From: Paraphaeosphaeria minitans
Lineage: Eukaryota > Ascomycota > Dothideomycetes > Pleosporales > Didymosphaeriaceae
DNA length: 64,000 bases
Reading direction: 5' to 3'
Assembly (NCBI GenBank): GCA_015832175.1
Contig: WJXW01000009.1
Location: forward strand, 1,612,001-1,676,000
A program made the position numbers and the translations under genes. Of this stretch, positions 1 through 10,000 are shown one piece after another (the first letter of the stretch is position 1; every line of letters begins with the position of its first letter). Under the pieces are notes generated by a model, which was not told the origin of the DNA, ran no database searches, and saw only the letters and a program-made list of their open reading frames with translations.

Positions 1-809
1 GGTGTAGGTGCTGCGGGGGCACCAGGAATTGGAATACTTGAGTCAATATGGCGAGTCTTTCGCCGGATATGCAGACGTGGTGGATATCATCCCTTGCCCT
101 CGAGAGTGCGGAAGATGAGGGAGGGGGCCCGTACCACCCACCGAATTTCAAGCCGTACCTCCCTCATTACCAACCCTCTGATTAGCACCCAAGTCTGACT
201 CTGACTATGCGTCATACCGAAGCTCCTATCCATACTAGGTTCTCAACCACACTACTCACCGCCACCGCCCTTCACTCACACACCCTTAAAACTTGGATCC
301 GACCTATCACTAATCACCCTACCCCCATCACACCCACGATCTATGCTGATTTACTAACTAATCAGTGATTACTCCGGTATGTAGGTTTGCGTGGTAGTGT
401 TCCGAAGGTGATGTTCGCTCTGGTGGTTAGATGCGCCGGCACGGATCGAAGTCCAAGTCTCGTTCCGCGAAACTCCAATTCGCGACCGCCTTGCTAGGGA
501 TTACTGACCACCACAGACGATGCCAACTGAAATCATTTCCATGTGCGGTGCTGATGACTTCGGGAAAGAGGGCGCGATGACGGGATGATTTGAGTTTGAA
601 TCTAGCTTCGGTGCGCGCGTGTGTGTCGGTGGGATGGAGTGAGAGATGTATATAAGGGGGAAGGAGCAGCAGTGAAAAGCATACCATACCATATTCCATC
701 GGAAGCGCGCAGCATCGAAACAAGCATTCATAATATCCCGGCATTCGCACTCGACTATCTATTCCTACACCACCAATCCGACACTGAAGAACAGCAGCAA
801 ATCTGCAGA
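1..809. other. Intergenic region upstream of the carbonic anhydrase gene
   Basis: No coding sequence can be supported here; the reading frames present have no family signature. The left part is C-rich with many CCC/ACC words and could be the edge of another gene's flank. The last 160 bases form the promoter and 5' leader of the carbonic anhydrase-like gene, including a TATA-like element listed separately. Confidence 0.5.
649..656 (+). promoter_or_regulatory. TATA-like box of the carbonic anhydrase-like gene
   Basis: The sequence TATATAAG lies 154 bases upstream of the predicted ATG, which leaves room for a leader of about 120 bases. It is the only good TATA match in this flank. The assignment is by position and motif only. 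Confidence 0.45.
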
Positions 810-1590
810 ATGACGAACCCCTTCCCAACGATCCAGGACCTGGCGGAGAAGAACGCAGGCGCGACCTCGGCCTTCAAACCGAAGCTCACGCTGCAGGGCC
901 TCATGTCCCGCAACGCCATGGCAATCATCTCTTGCATGGATCCGCGCGCGGATCCCAAGGACTTTTGGGGCATCGAGGCGGGTATGCCACCGGGTATGTT
1001 GCCCCTCGTCCCCTCCACCTTTCTTATCTCGGTCAAATAGAGAATCATGCTAAGAAGTTCTCCCAGCCATGATACGCAACGCAGGCGGCCGTGCCGCAGA
1101 CGCTTTGCGCTCGCTGGAAATCCTGAGTGCGCTGGGGGAGGGGCTGAGCGCGGTCGCGGTGGTGCATCATACGGTACGTCCTACTTTTCCCTGGATCCGC
1201 AGCTGGGGGGTTGCATTGGGGAGGGATGGAACTGAGGTGAGGTAGCACTGCGGTGTTGGCCAGCACGGCATCGACGACGCGCATATCAAGCGCACGCTGC
1301 CCGGGCGCATGAAGGGCTCTCCGTCTGCTCTGGGAGGGAAAACTTGGGATTCCTACAAGCAGTAAGTTCTTGCCTTACTTTGCCCCCATCCAACTTCCGT
1401 TCTTGGTCTTCGTCCTCCGTGTCTGCAGTTCGAGTGAACCGTGCTAAGGTGGTGCAGCCAAATGGAGGAGGAAAGCGTGAGGGAGGATATGAGGCTCGTT
1501 CTGGCGGATGAGCTGTTGCCGAAGGATGTGCAGGTTCTTGGGTTCGTGTTAGATGTGGAGACGAATCGGACGACGGAGGTGAGGCTGTGA
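810..1590 (+). CDS. Beta-class carbonic anhydrase-like protein
   Basis: Predicted to be a zinc enzyme of the beta-carbonic anhydrase family, which interconverts CO2 and bicarbonate. Exons 810-993, 1067-1173, 1246-1361 and 1458-1590 give 179 aa, a normal length for the short fungal forms. Visible signatures are the C-x-D-x-R motif (Cys42, Asp44, Arg46 in SCMDPR), the IRNAGGR motif at the start of exon 2, and an HxxC pair (His96, Cys99) at the exon 2/3 junction. The C-terminal segment with EESVREDM followed by GFVLDVET is typical of the family. Family members usually have Asp directly before the second Cys; this model has His, so the exon 3 acceptor is the least certain junction. There is no targeting peptide, so the protein is probably cytosolic. 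It is convergent with the next gene, 132 bases away. Confidence 0.85.
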
Positions 1591-1722
1591 GGGTAGCTTG
1601 GAAGGTTGAAGTACGATGACAAACATCGGTCGTACCGGTAAAGACATATCTTCAGACGCGCTCTTATCGATCTCTTGCTCTGACGTCTACTCTTGCAGCC
1701 GCGACAGGCCCTTCTTTCATAC

Positions 1723-2778
1723 TCAACCACTGCTACGATCGCCAACTCGTACCACAACTTTGCCCTTTGCGCGCCCCGTGTTCAGTCTCTCAAACGCCTG
1801 CTTCGCGTCCTCAAACTCGTATACACTGTCAATGTAAATATCATCCGCGGAAAGCGTCTCCGTCGCTTCCTCAAGCCATTCGCTCTTCTGGTCGAGAATA
1901 ACCACATCGTAGCTCTCCCCGAGCCCAAACTTGCCCCTCGCCCACCTCACCCACTGCGCAACCGCATAGTAAGGATGCATCGGATCGTAATACGTCGCCG
2001 GGCCCCCCATCGTCGTCCGCCCCGTCTTATCCCCCACAATAGTGATATACCTCTTACTCGACGGCAGGCCGATGCACTCCGTCCCCCCAACACAATCCAC
2101 GACGGCATCCGGCTCGAAGTTGCCCACAGCAGTCCGCACATGCTCAGCCGTGTAGTCTACATGGGCATCCGCCTTGAGCTCGTCCACCACAAAGCCCCGA
2201 TTCCGCGCGGAACTCGTCGCGACGACTTTCCACCCCCGTCGCTTAGCCAGCATGGTGATGTACATGCCCGTCGCGCTGCTGCCGCCCAGCACGGCGACCC
2301 TCCTGCTCGCCGTCTTCTCGACCCACGGCGCCACCGCCTCGACGCACGCCTTGGCCGTCAACCACACCAGACTAATGCCCGCGGCCTTCTCCACCGGCCA
2401 CGCGCCGGGCTTCCTCACCGCCACCGTCGTCCTCGCATCAAGGTGCGCGTACTCGGCCAACGCACCCCCCGCGGGCGCATACGACGCGAACGCCATGCCC
2501 AGGATGGCGTCTCCCTTTGCAAACTCGGAGCGGCCGCCGGCGGCGACGACGGTGCCGGCAAAGTCCATGGCGGTGGTTTTTTCGCCGCCGAGGGTGGGCA
2601 GGGAGAAGTGCGGGAGGTTCATGATCTGGATGTCGACGGGGTTGAGGGCGCACGCGGAGATTTTGACGACGAGGTGCGTGGGCGGGACTTGGTTTTCTGG
2701 TGGGATCTGGATGGTGGAGAGGCGCAGTGTGGAGGGGTAGCCGTTGGTGAAGGTCCAGGCGCGGACGGGATGGGACAT
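1723..2778 (-). CDS. MDR-family zinc-type/quinone oxidoreductase-like protein
   Basis: A single-exon 351-aa medium-chain dehydrogenase/reductase that probably reduces a carbonyl or enoyl substrate with NAD(P)H. The N-terminal GroES-like half includes SACALNPVDIQIM, the family's usual ALNP(V/I)D motif. The nucleotide-binding half has the glycine-rich turn LGGSSATGMYI followed by VVATSS. The C-terminal EDAKQAFERLNTGRAKGKVVV is the standard MDR ending. No cluster of structural zinc cysteines is visible, so it belongs with the quinone-oxidoreductase/RTN4IP1/ToxD-like group rather than classical alcohol dehydrogenases. The ATG at 2778 (MSHPVRAW) is preferred over an in-frame upstream extension because family similarity begins there. 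Substrate unknown. It is divergent from the CorA gene. Confidence 0.85.
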   Translation of the reverse strand: MSHPVRAWTFTNGYPSTLRLSTIQIPPENQVPPTHLVVKISACALNPVDIQIMNLPHFSLPTLGGEKTTAMDFAGTVVAAGGRSEFAKGDAILGMAFASYAPAGGALAEYAHLDARTTVAVRKPGAWPVEKAAGISLVWLTAKACVEAVAPWVEKTASRRVAVLGGSSATGMYITMLAKRRGWKVVATSSARNRGFVVDELKADAHVDYTAEHVRTAVGNFEPDAVVDCVGGTECIGLPSSKRYITIVGDKTGRTTMGGPATYYDPMHPYYAVAQWVRWARGKFGLGESYDVVILDQKSEWLEEATETLSADDIYIDSVYEFEDAKQAFERLNTGRAKGKVVVRVGDRSSG

Positions 2779-2998
2779 TGTGGTGGTGATGGGGTCGGGT
2801 GTCTGCAGATGGTGGAACGGAGTGGCCGGGAGTGGCAGGGAGGGACAGTGAGTGTTGTAGGAGTGTTGTGGGAGGATGGTGAGGGCTATTGGGACTTTGG
2901 GTGGCACGGTACTTCGCGAGTCGATGTTGTGGTTGAGTTGAGGTTCCGCTTGTGACCTACCTACCTACAGCGATCTACAACCTCAGCCCTAGGTACCG

Positions 2999-3010
2999 TA
3001 CCGTACGGTA
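2999..3010. repeat. 12-base perfect palindrome TACCGTACGGTA
   Basis: A perfect inverted repeat in the MDR/CorA divergent promoter. The related palindrome TACGGTACCGTA occurs at 32606-32617. Function unknown; a dimeric regulator site is possible. Confidence 0.6.
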
Positions 3011-3060
3011 GATGTGGCCCCATCTGCAAGGCCCCCAAGATGGCGCCTTCTTCAACGAAG

Positions 3061-3090
3061 CTTGACCGTTCCTGACCGTTCCTGACCGGT
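3061..3090 (+). repeat. Three tandem decamers in the MDR/CorA promoter
   Basis: Three consecutive decamers CTTGACCGTT, CCTGACCGTT and CCTGACCGGT lie head to tail about 160 bases upstream of the CorA start codon. They may be a clustered factor site or simple slippage. Confidence 0.6.
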
Positions 3091-3246
3091 CGCTGCGCCA
3101 TGCCTTCTTCGCATATAGGTATTTAGTAGCGTCCTGCGACGCACGACACGGTTGCATCCGCTGTCGCAGTTCCAATCAGCGAACCTCAGAGCATTCGCGC
3201 AGCCTGGGTCGCTGCTGTGATTGCCGTGACCGCCAGGCCATGCAAT

Positions 3247-5648
3247 ATGTCGATGCCAGCGCACAAGAGGGCGCGGTCTGACCCGCCGCCCATCCTGGTC
3301 GAGGATACGACGACGGCCGAGGCGGACATGGAGAGTGAGTACCTACTGTAGGCGCATGCATAATATCCCCACGATTGCTCAACTCCTACAGGGCATCCAC
3401 GCTCGCAAACCGCCCATACGCGCGACACCTCGGGCGAGCCTCAAACCCGCGAGTCCTACCACGACACCACGCGCCAGCGCCGCAACAACACCTGGGAGCG
3501 GGGCCACCGCCGTCAACGCAGCCCCAACATCGAGTGGCACGAGGATTGGACCAAGGACAGCTGGCAGAACGGCCGTGTGCTGCTCATCGACTACGTTGAC
3601 CATAACCACACCACTCAGGGCCGCCGCAAGATCGTGGCCCAGGAGTTCAACCATGTGGAAGGGCTGAGGAAGTTCTACCAGAACGAGGAGCTGAGCGGGC
3701 AGGCCGCGCTGAGGGTGATACACGTGCAGAACGCGAGCTGGGCGACACGCTACTTGCTGAGGAAGTTCAACATCGATGCGACTGATGATTTGGTAGGCAC
3801 GAGCTTTGGGCGCTGGGCGAGGTATGAACGGCCGCAGAGGAGGGCGAATAAGCCCGTGCTGAACGGGAAGACCTTCCGCACCCAGAGGGATCCGTGGCGT
3901 GGAATCAGCCGGACGAGCTTTGGATGCGACTACTTGAAGCACTATCCTGTGAGTCGTGCGCCGCCCGTGTCTGGTGTCGTGCTCATAAGAGATAGGCGAA
4001 CCACGTCGTGGAGTCCGACTACGTCAAGTCGACCAAGATGATGGCGTTGAATCATTACGACGAGTACGGCCTTCCGGCGCACACATATGATGTGCATGTG
4101 CAGCGCTTGAGCGTCTACGTGCAGCTTAGCTACGACGAGCCGGGCGGAGATGTGCATCCGGATATCAGCAATCCGTACGACGAAGAGGAATACCAGTACC
4201 ATGAGAACCTGAAAAGGCAGTATAATGCAGACGACCATGTGCCTAAGCTGAAGACGCTGGACAATGGAAACACAATCATCCTATTCGAACACTCACAGAC
4301 CGGGTCCGTCGACGATACCTTGGTGAGGGCGCGGCAAGAGATAGAGCTGAGATGGCGGAGACTGACCTTCTACATGCCGAAATCTGACACCGAGGACGAT
4401 GGTTTGATGGTCCCAAAGTGTATCGACCTCATTCTCCGTGACATCTTCAGAGCACTGGCGCAGAACTGGGAGAAATATAGCAACATCTGCGAAGTTCACA
4501 CAGGAATACTCGAAGACAAGATCTACGAGAACCCCGCCGACGAGACGAGGGCGCCCGAGCTCTGGACGAATGCGAGTCTGTGGCTCAAGGTGGAGCGCCT
4601 AATGTATCTACACATCGACCTGGTCAAGGAGACGCGCGCCCATCTCCACGAGCTGGACAATTCTGACCCTTCAGAAGACGGACCCTGGCTCGAGTCGTCC
4701 GCCGAAGAAATGGAGAAGCTGACGACCCTCTTCCAAGAAGGCGTCGTCAAGCCCACAGACAACCTCTCCGACCTCATGTACAAGAGCGTAGGCATCCGCG
4801 ACGCCCGCCACTCCCTCCAGCTCGGCCTCTCCATGTGGCGCCTCTCGTGGATCACCTTCGTCTTCCTCCCACTCACCTTCACCACCGGCTTCTTCGGCAT
4901 GAACGTCGACACCTTCGCCGACGACCCCTCGATCAAATACTTCCTCATCGCGGTCGTCGCGCTCTTCACCGTCGTCATCGCCCTGTGGTACATGATGAAA
5001 CACACGCTGTCCTCGCAGCACCAAGAAACCCTCCGCAGAGGCGTCTACGAGCGCCTCTACTCGGAGCTCTCCTCCAAACACCCCGCCCTCTGGACGCGCC
5101 GCGGCCCACGCCATGGCGTCGTCCCAGTGGGCTGGCGCGCCGGCCTCAAGTGGCGCTGCATCACGCACTGGTTCGGCGCTGACGGCACCGTGCTGGCGAC
5201 GCGTCCGGACGACCCCTCGGACCGCAAGCTCGGGACGTGGTCCCACGCGAAAAACTACCTCGCCCGCCGCTGGCTGGCTGGCTTGCCCGTCATGCCGCGC
5301 GCGCCGGCGGCTAGCGAAATCGAGGTCTACCTCGGTGCGCGGGAGAAGGCGCGCGAGACGCCGACGCTGGGGAGGCTGGTCGAGGCTGTGGCGCCGGTGG
5401 GGCTGGCGGATGGGGCTCCCACCGCGGCGAGCAGGGTGCGGAGGGGCGTGCGGAGTATGAGGAGTTTGAGTTCTGGGAGGAGCGTGACGGGTGAAGGGGA
5501 CACGCCCGTGGAGCTGGGGCGGGGGCGGGGCGAGGAGAGGCCTGGCAGCGGGGTCATGGTGGAGGAGAAGGGCGTGGGGAGCGAGGATGGGAGCGGGGAT
5601 GAGAGACGGTCGGGGAGCTTTAGGGAGAGGTTGGGTGTGCCGGGGTAA
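3247..5648 (+). CDS. CorA-type divalent metal transporter-like membrane protein
   Basis: Predicted 765 aa from exons 3247-3334, 3392-3948 and 3996-5648. It is a CorA-superfamily protein with a long cytosolic N-terminal domain and two C-terminal membrane helices at about residues 496-515 and 529-549. The signature GMN motif ends the first helix (about 516-518, in GFFGMNVDTF), as in Mg2+ channels of this family. The basic, disordered N-terminus (residues 1-60) and a 215-residue C-terminal tail rich in Gly, Arg and Ser are typical of fungal CorA-like proteins rather than the compact bacterial ones. Mg2+ or a related ion is the likely substrate; fungal members of this subgroup are poorly studied, so specificity is inferred. 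The start at 3247 is followed by a second in-frame ATG at 3253. The gene is divergent from the MDR gene. Confidence 0.87.
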
Positions 5649-6390
5649 GGTGGGTTGGGTGTGGAAAGGGTGATCGGGGATGGGGATTGGCCGAGGCACG
5701 GTTGGTGTGCGTTGTATGATTGTCTACGAGGTAAATGCTGATATTGTATGTACATGAACTGCTTCTAGCCTTTTTCGGTGTCGGGAGTTGGAGGGGGCGG
5801 GAGGTAGGGGACAGCTCGCGTGCGTGCGTGCGGGGGGCTTCGTATAGGTAGAAATGTTTGGAAGGGAAGTTCGTTGAAATTCTCAAAAACTTGAAGTGAA
5901 GTGAACCCGGGACACATACTCCGCACACGTGACTGGTTGTTAAGCGATTGAACGAGCGAGGTGGTGAACTACCGTGGAGAGACGGTGAGTAGATAACGTG
6001 TGTCGAGTGCGAGATTCTGGTCGGATTATGCGGAGTTGCAGGCGGACGCACCGGGGGGGTGACGGGAGTGAAGGGAAACGGCGAACGGCGAACGGCGGGA
6101 AACATGACCGGGGAAGAAAGAAGCGGGACCAAGGACGGTCAGGGCGGGCGCATAGGTACCTAGGTAGTAGATGGCAGACACATATTCGGGACGAGAACGA
6201 CGTGCTGATTTTCACGCGCAGGCGCAAGCGCAAGCGCAAGCTATTGCTAAAGCTGAAAGCACCGAAGCCGACGCAAAGTCCACGAGCAACACACGTCCCT
6301 CGTTCCCACTCTCTGCCTCGTATGCCCAAAAGCGGAGCACACGTGCAAAAACTCCCTTCCCACGCCTAGAACCACGAAGCCGACTGCGCC

Positions 6391-6460
6391 GCAAAGCAAA
6401 GCAAAGCAAAGCAAAGCAAAGCAAAGCAAAGCAAAGCAAAGCAAAGCAAAGCAAAGCAAA
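6391..6460 (+). repeat. Pentanucleotide microsatellite (GCAAA)x14
   Basis: Fourteen perfect head-to-tail copies of GCAAA with no interruption, 70 bases in all, between the convergent CorA and adenylate cyclase genes. The purity suggests recent expansion or active length variation. Confidence 0.97.
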
Positions 6461-6777
6461 GTCGAGACACTCCCCCCCCCCTCCTTCCATCGCCTACGAG
6501 AAACCAATAAAAAATTCACCACCACCACGAACAAACTCACAAACAAGAAGCGAAGCCAAAACTAAAGCGCAAACCGCGCGGCGCAGAAAAGAAAAGAAAC
6601 GACAAGACAAGACAAGACGCCAGGGCAATAGGCCCACCCAGCACAGCTCCGGGCGTGCACGAACCCTCGGCTCCCAGAAACCAAAGCAGAAAGACATGGG
6701 AGACGCAGCCACCGGGGCAGTGATGGTACATGTGTGACGAGACGCCGTGTAGAGACATGACATAGACCAGAGCAAAG

Positions 6778-6795
6778 TAGGTAGGTAGGTAGGTA
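6778..6795 (+). repeat. GGTA tetranucleotide tract
   Basis: Four and a half copies of GTAG in the 3' flank of the adenylate cyclase gene. It is one of several GGTAGGTA words scattered through the window. Confidence 0.85.
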
Positions 6796-6867
6796 GGGTG
6801 TCCAAGCATGCCGAGGCAGGAGCGTGGATAGCGATGTGTTGGTATTAGAGTAACTGATGTTGCATAG

Positions 6868-6917
6868 TATGGTATGGTATGGTATGGCATGGTATTGTAT
6901 GGTATGATATGGCATGA
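6868..6917 (+). repeat. Degenerate TATGG pentanucleotide repeats
   Basis: About nine units of TATGG, TATTG or GCATGG type lie about 100 bases beyond the adenylate cyclase stop codon, probably in its 3' UTR or just past it. Confidence 0.8.
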
Positions 6918-7014
6918 TGGCAATGTGTGGTCGTAGACGTCGTTGGAGCCGCTGGTATATATGGCGTTGCGGCGCAGATTAAGTAAAGGGTCGTGAGATG
7001 GCAGGGGGCAGGGA

Positions 7015-10000
7015 TCACGCCGAGGCAAACTGCGAAGCTGCCTCGTCTTTGAACTGCTGCAGCTCGGTGAGTTGGAGTTGAAGCTCGCTGAGAATATCCG
7101 ACATGGGGCCGGCTTGCTGCAAGAGCGGGGCTTGGCCGAAAGGCCGGACCATGTGTCGAAGAGCCAGGGTAGTCGCACAAGTCTGCAGTTAATGTTAGTA
7201 TGATCCTGAATCCAACGTCTGATACCAGAATGTACCTCGATTCTTGAGATCTGGTGCTCAACGAAGTTGATCAAGAATCTATCCGTGATCTCGCCCCCTC
7301 TATTCTTCATCCTCTCCAGCAGAGCCGTTTCTGGCGGCTTCAATTCGTGGGAATCGGGGTTCTCGAGCGTGCTACACAGCATTTCCAAACGAAGACTAAC
7401 GTTCCAGAGATCCCAGACGTTCTCAGTGTCGATAGTAAGCTGACTACCTGGCATCTTCTGTCCGGCGCCTTGGGCGGGCTGTTGCGCTGCCTTCTGCTCC
7501 AGCTGCCGCTGGACATCGAGACGGCTCGCGAGGGAGTGTGGGTACATCAAGTAGATGTATTCGGGGTTCTCAAGACCCTTCAAGCGACGTTCGCCCAGGT
7601 CCTTCACCTCGAAACCCTGGCTACTGAGTGATCGCAGCTCTTGGCGGATCGCTTGGGATAATTGGTCATCTCCGAATTGCTCCTCGGAGCCTGCCGAGTT
7701 GCTTCGGTCCCCCTCGATGTGGGTCTCGAGAAGCCGTTGAATCTCGGCAATGAAATCCGACGATACAGTGATCTGGCCGCCATCGGCGACAGATGAGATA
7801 CGGGAAGCTCGGTTTACCATCGGGCCAAAGTAATCCATGCGCTTTGTGACTGGATCAACTTCGCACACTGGAGTTCCCCAGTGAATGCCCATGCGGACAG
7901 ACAGACCACGGAAGATGACGTTTCCATTGGGGTCGACGACTTCTTGTCCGTTTACGCTGTTGAGGATCTCCTGAGGCCAGGGCACTTCGAGAAGTTGGCT
8001 TTGGATGGTGAAGCACCATAGGAGAGCCGAAGTGACTGTTGGGAAAGCCACCATGAAGGCGTCACCTTCAGTCTTGACTTCATAACCGCCAATGATACGC
8101 AGATGCCGACGCATCGCCTCATTGTGCATTTTGATAGCCGATCTCATTGCAATCGGATACGTTTCCCACAGAAGTGTGGAGCTCTTGATATCGGTGAACA
8201 CCAAGCTCACTTCACCGGTGGGAGCATCGACTTCGTTATCCAAACGAGCCAGTTTCGAGTCGTTGGGCAAGTTGCGAGCACGCTTGCCTTTGGGTCGCAA
8301 GAAGAAATCGTCAGGCGACCCGCTAGGTCCCATCGACATGCTTGGAGTGCGGTATTTCGCTCTTTGCTTGCTCTTCAAGTCGCTCACTCCTAGCAGCATG
8401 ACCATGATTTTGTCTGTGGCACCGAACGCGATAGCGAGGTCGCGAAGCTTTTGAGCCGCGCGCATAAGGTCATCCCGTTCAGAGCGCGCAACGTCAACGG
8501 CGAAATTTGGAGTGAGGTATTCCCAAAGTTCTCGGGACGCAATGAGAATCATCTCATCGGTATCACTCAGCGTGATGTGAGCAATGTGCGGCGAGGCGAC
8601 AACGGAGGGTGACATGTGTACGTAGCCAAAAGCTCGCGAGACTTCGAGGACATCGTTTAGCTTTCCCTGCCGAGAGACGAAACCCCCAGCCTCGCGGATC
8701 CTCGCCCGCTCAGATGTTTCCGCAGGATCGTGTTTTCGAGTCAGAATTTTTTTGTCGCCATTCGTTTGGATGAGAAGCGCCTGAGCGTCGCCCACGTTTG
8801 AAAGGTAGAGCTCCATCTCCTTGAGGTATACGACCGTTGCGACGCATCCCGAAGTAAGGTCCTCTTCGCCAAGGTCGGGCATCGAACCACGTGGCTGTGC
8901 AGAGACAAGTCCGGCATTCTTCTCCATACACTGGTGCGCCGCAAGGGAGAGTTCCTTGTTGAGGCCCAGGTAAGTGCGACGAAGAGCATCCACTGGACTC
9001 TCTTGGGGGCGTAGCTTTCCTAATTCCTCTGCGAAGCGGATCTTGAAGTTGTCGTAGAGGTATTTCGCCATCTTTGAACCGCCACCAGCGAGGGCTTGAC
9101 CGTCGAAGAGACCAAGTATCTGTTCGTTATCGTTGCTTCGGAAACGAGGGATCACCACATCCATTGTGGAAATGTGTTCACTTCTTCCAAGGCTATCCGC
9201 CATACCGTATGCCATGGTGCCTACAGCCGAGCCGGCAGTTCGCACTCTTCGGTCTTCGGACTGTTCGGGCACTGAAGGTACCATCATCGTAACATCCATC
9301 AGGCCAAGCACCCTCAAATTTATGAGAGAAGTGAAGTCGGTGAGGTCTCGAGCTTCTCCGCGGCGCATGTAGTCACCGCTCGGCTTGATCTCTAGACGTT
9401 TGTTGCCAGAGAGATTGAGGTATTTTAGGTTGTGATTCCAGTTCCAATTCCAATCGTAGGGCCAGTTCGATACATTGTACTTCAGAGCATTGCTGGCAAC
9501 GTCGAGAATGGCCAGTTTAGCCACCTTACCCAACTCTGCCGGAAGAACCTGGAATTTGTTGCTGTTGATGTGCAGTACCTTGAGCGAGCTGACCTCCTCT
9601 AGATCTTCTGCTGGTAACGATGTCAGATCATTTCCAGACAAATATAGCTCGGCCAGATGCTGCCATCGCCGGATCGTGCGTGGGGGCACGTCGTAGATAA
9701 GATTGTATGATAGGTTCACGATCCGCAATTCGGGCAGTAGACACAGTTCATCGAATACGTTGTCCTCAAGTCGATTGTCGGCCAAGAAAAGATGCCGTAA
9801 AGATCCCGCGAACGTCGTTACCATCCTGTTGGAAAGACTGGAATCTTTGCGGGAGACCGGCGTTAGGGTTCCCTCAGTTGGTGTTCGTGACACGACCGAC
9901 GGTTTCCGTGCCGTGTTCGAGGTGCTAGCAGAGCCGTAGGACGCCATTGAGCCCTTGCGTTGGTTAGACGCGGACGACGTAGCCGAGCCAAGGTAGCCCG

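Larger units (their letters stand above)
2779..3246. other. Divergent promoter region between the MDR and CorA genes
   Basis: No coding sequence. It holds an ACCTACCTACCTAC run at 2955-2968, a 12-base palindrome TACCGTACGGTA at 2999-3010, and three tandem copies of a decamer close to CTGACCGTTC at 3061-3090. Any of these could be a shared regulatory site for the two divergent genes; none can be assigned to a factor. Confidence 0.5.
5649..7014. other. Convergent 3' region between CorA and adenylate cyclase, repeat-rich
   Basis: No supportable gene. It contains GCGCAA-type repeats near 6219-6240, a 14-copy GCAAA array, a GGTA tract and degenerate TATGG repeats, listed separately. A long reading frame on the minus strand through 6537 is read-through of the last cyclase intron, not coding sequence. 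The parts nearest each gene are presumably 3' UTRs. Confidence 0.6.

Noticed and set aside
6537..7014. A 159-codon C-terminal extension of adenylate cyclase
   Set aside because: It is reached only by reading through the 53-base intron; the spliced frame ends at 7015 with a conserved fungal C-terminus, and the extension is low complexity.
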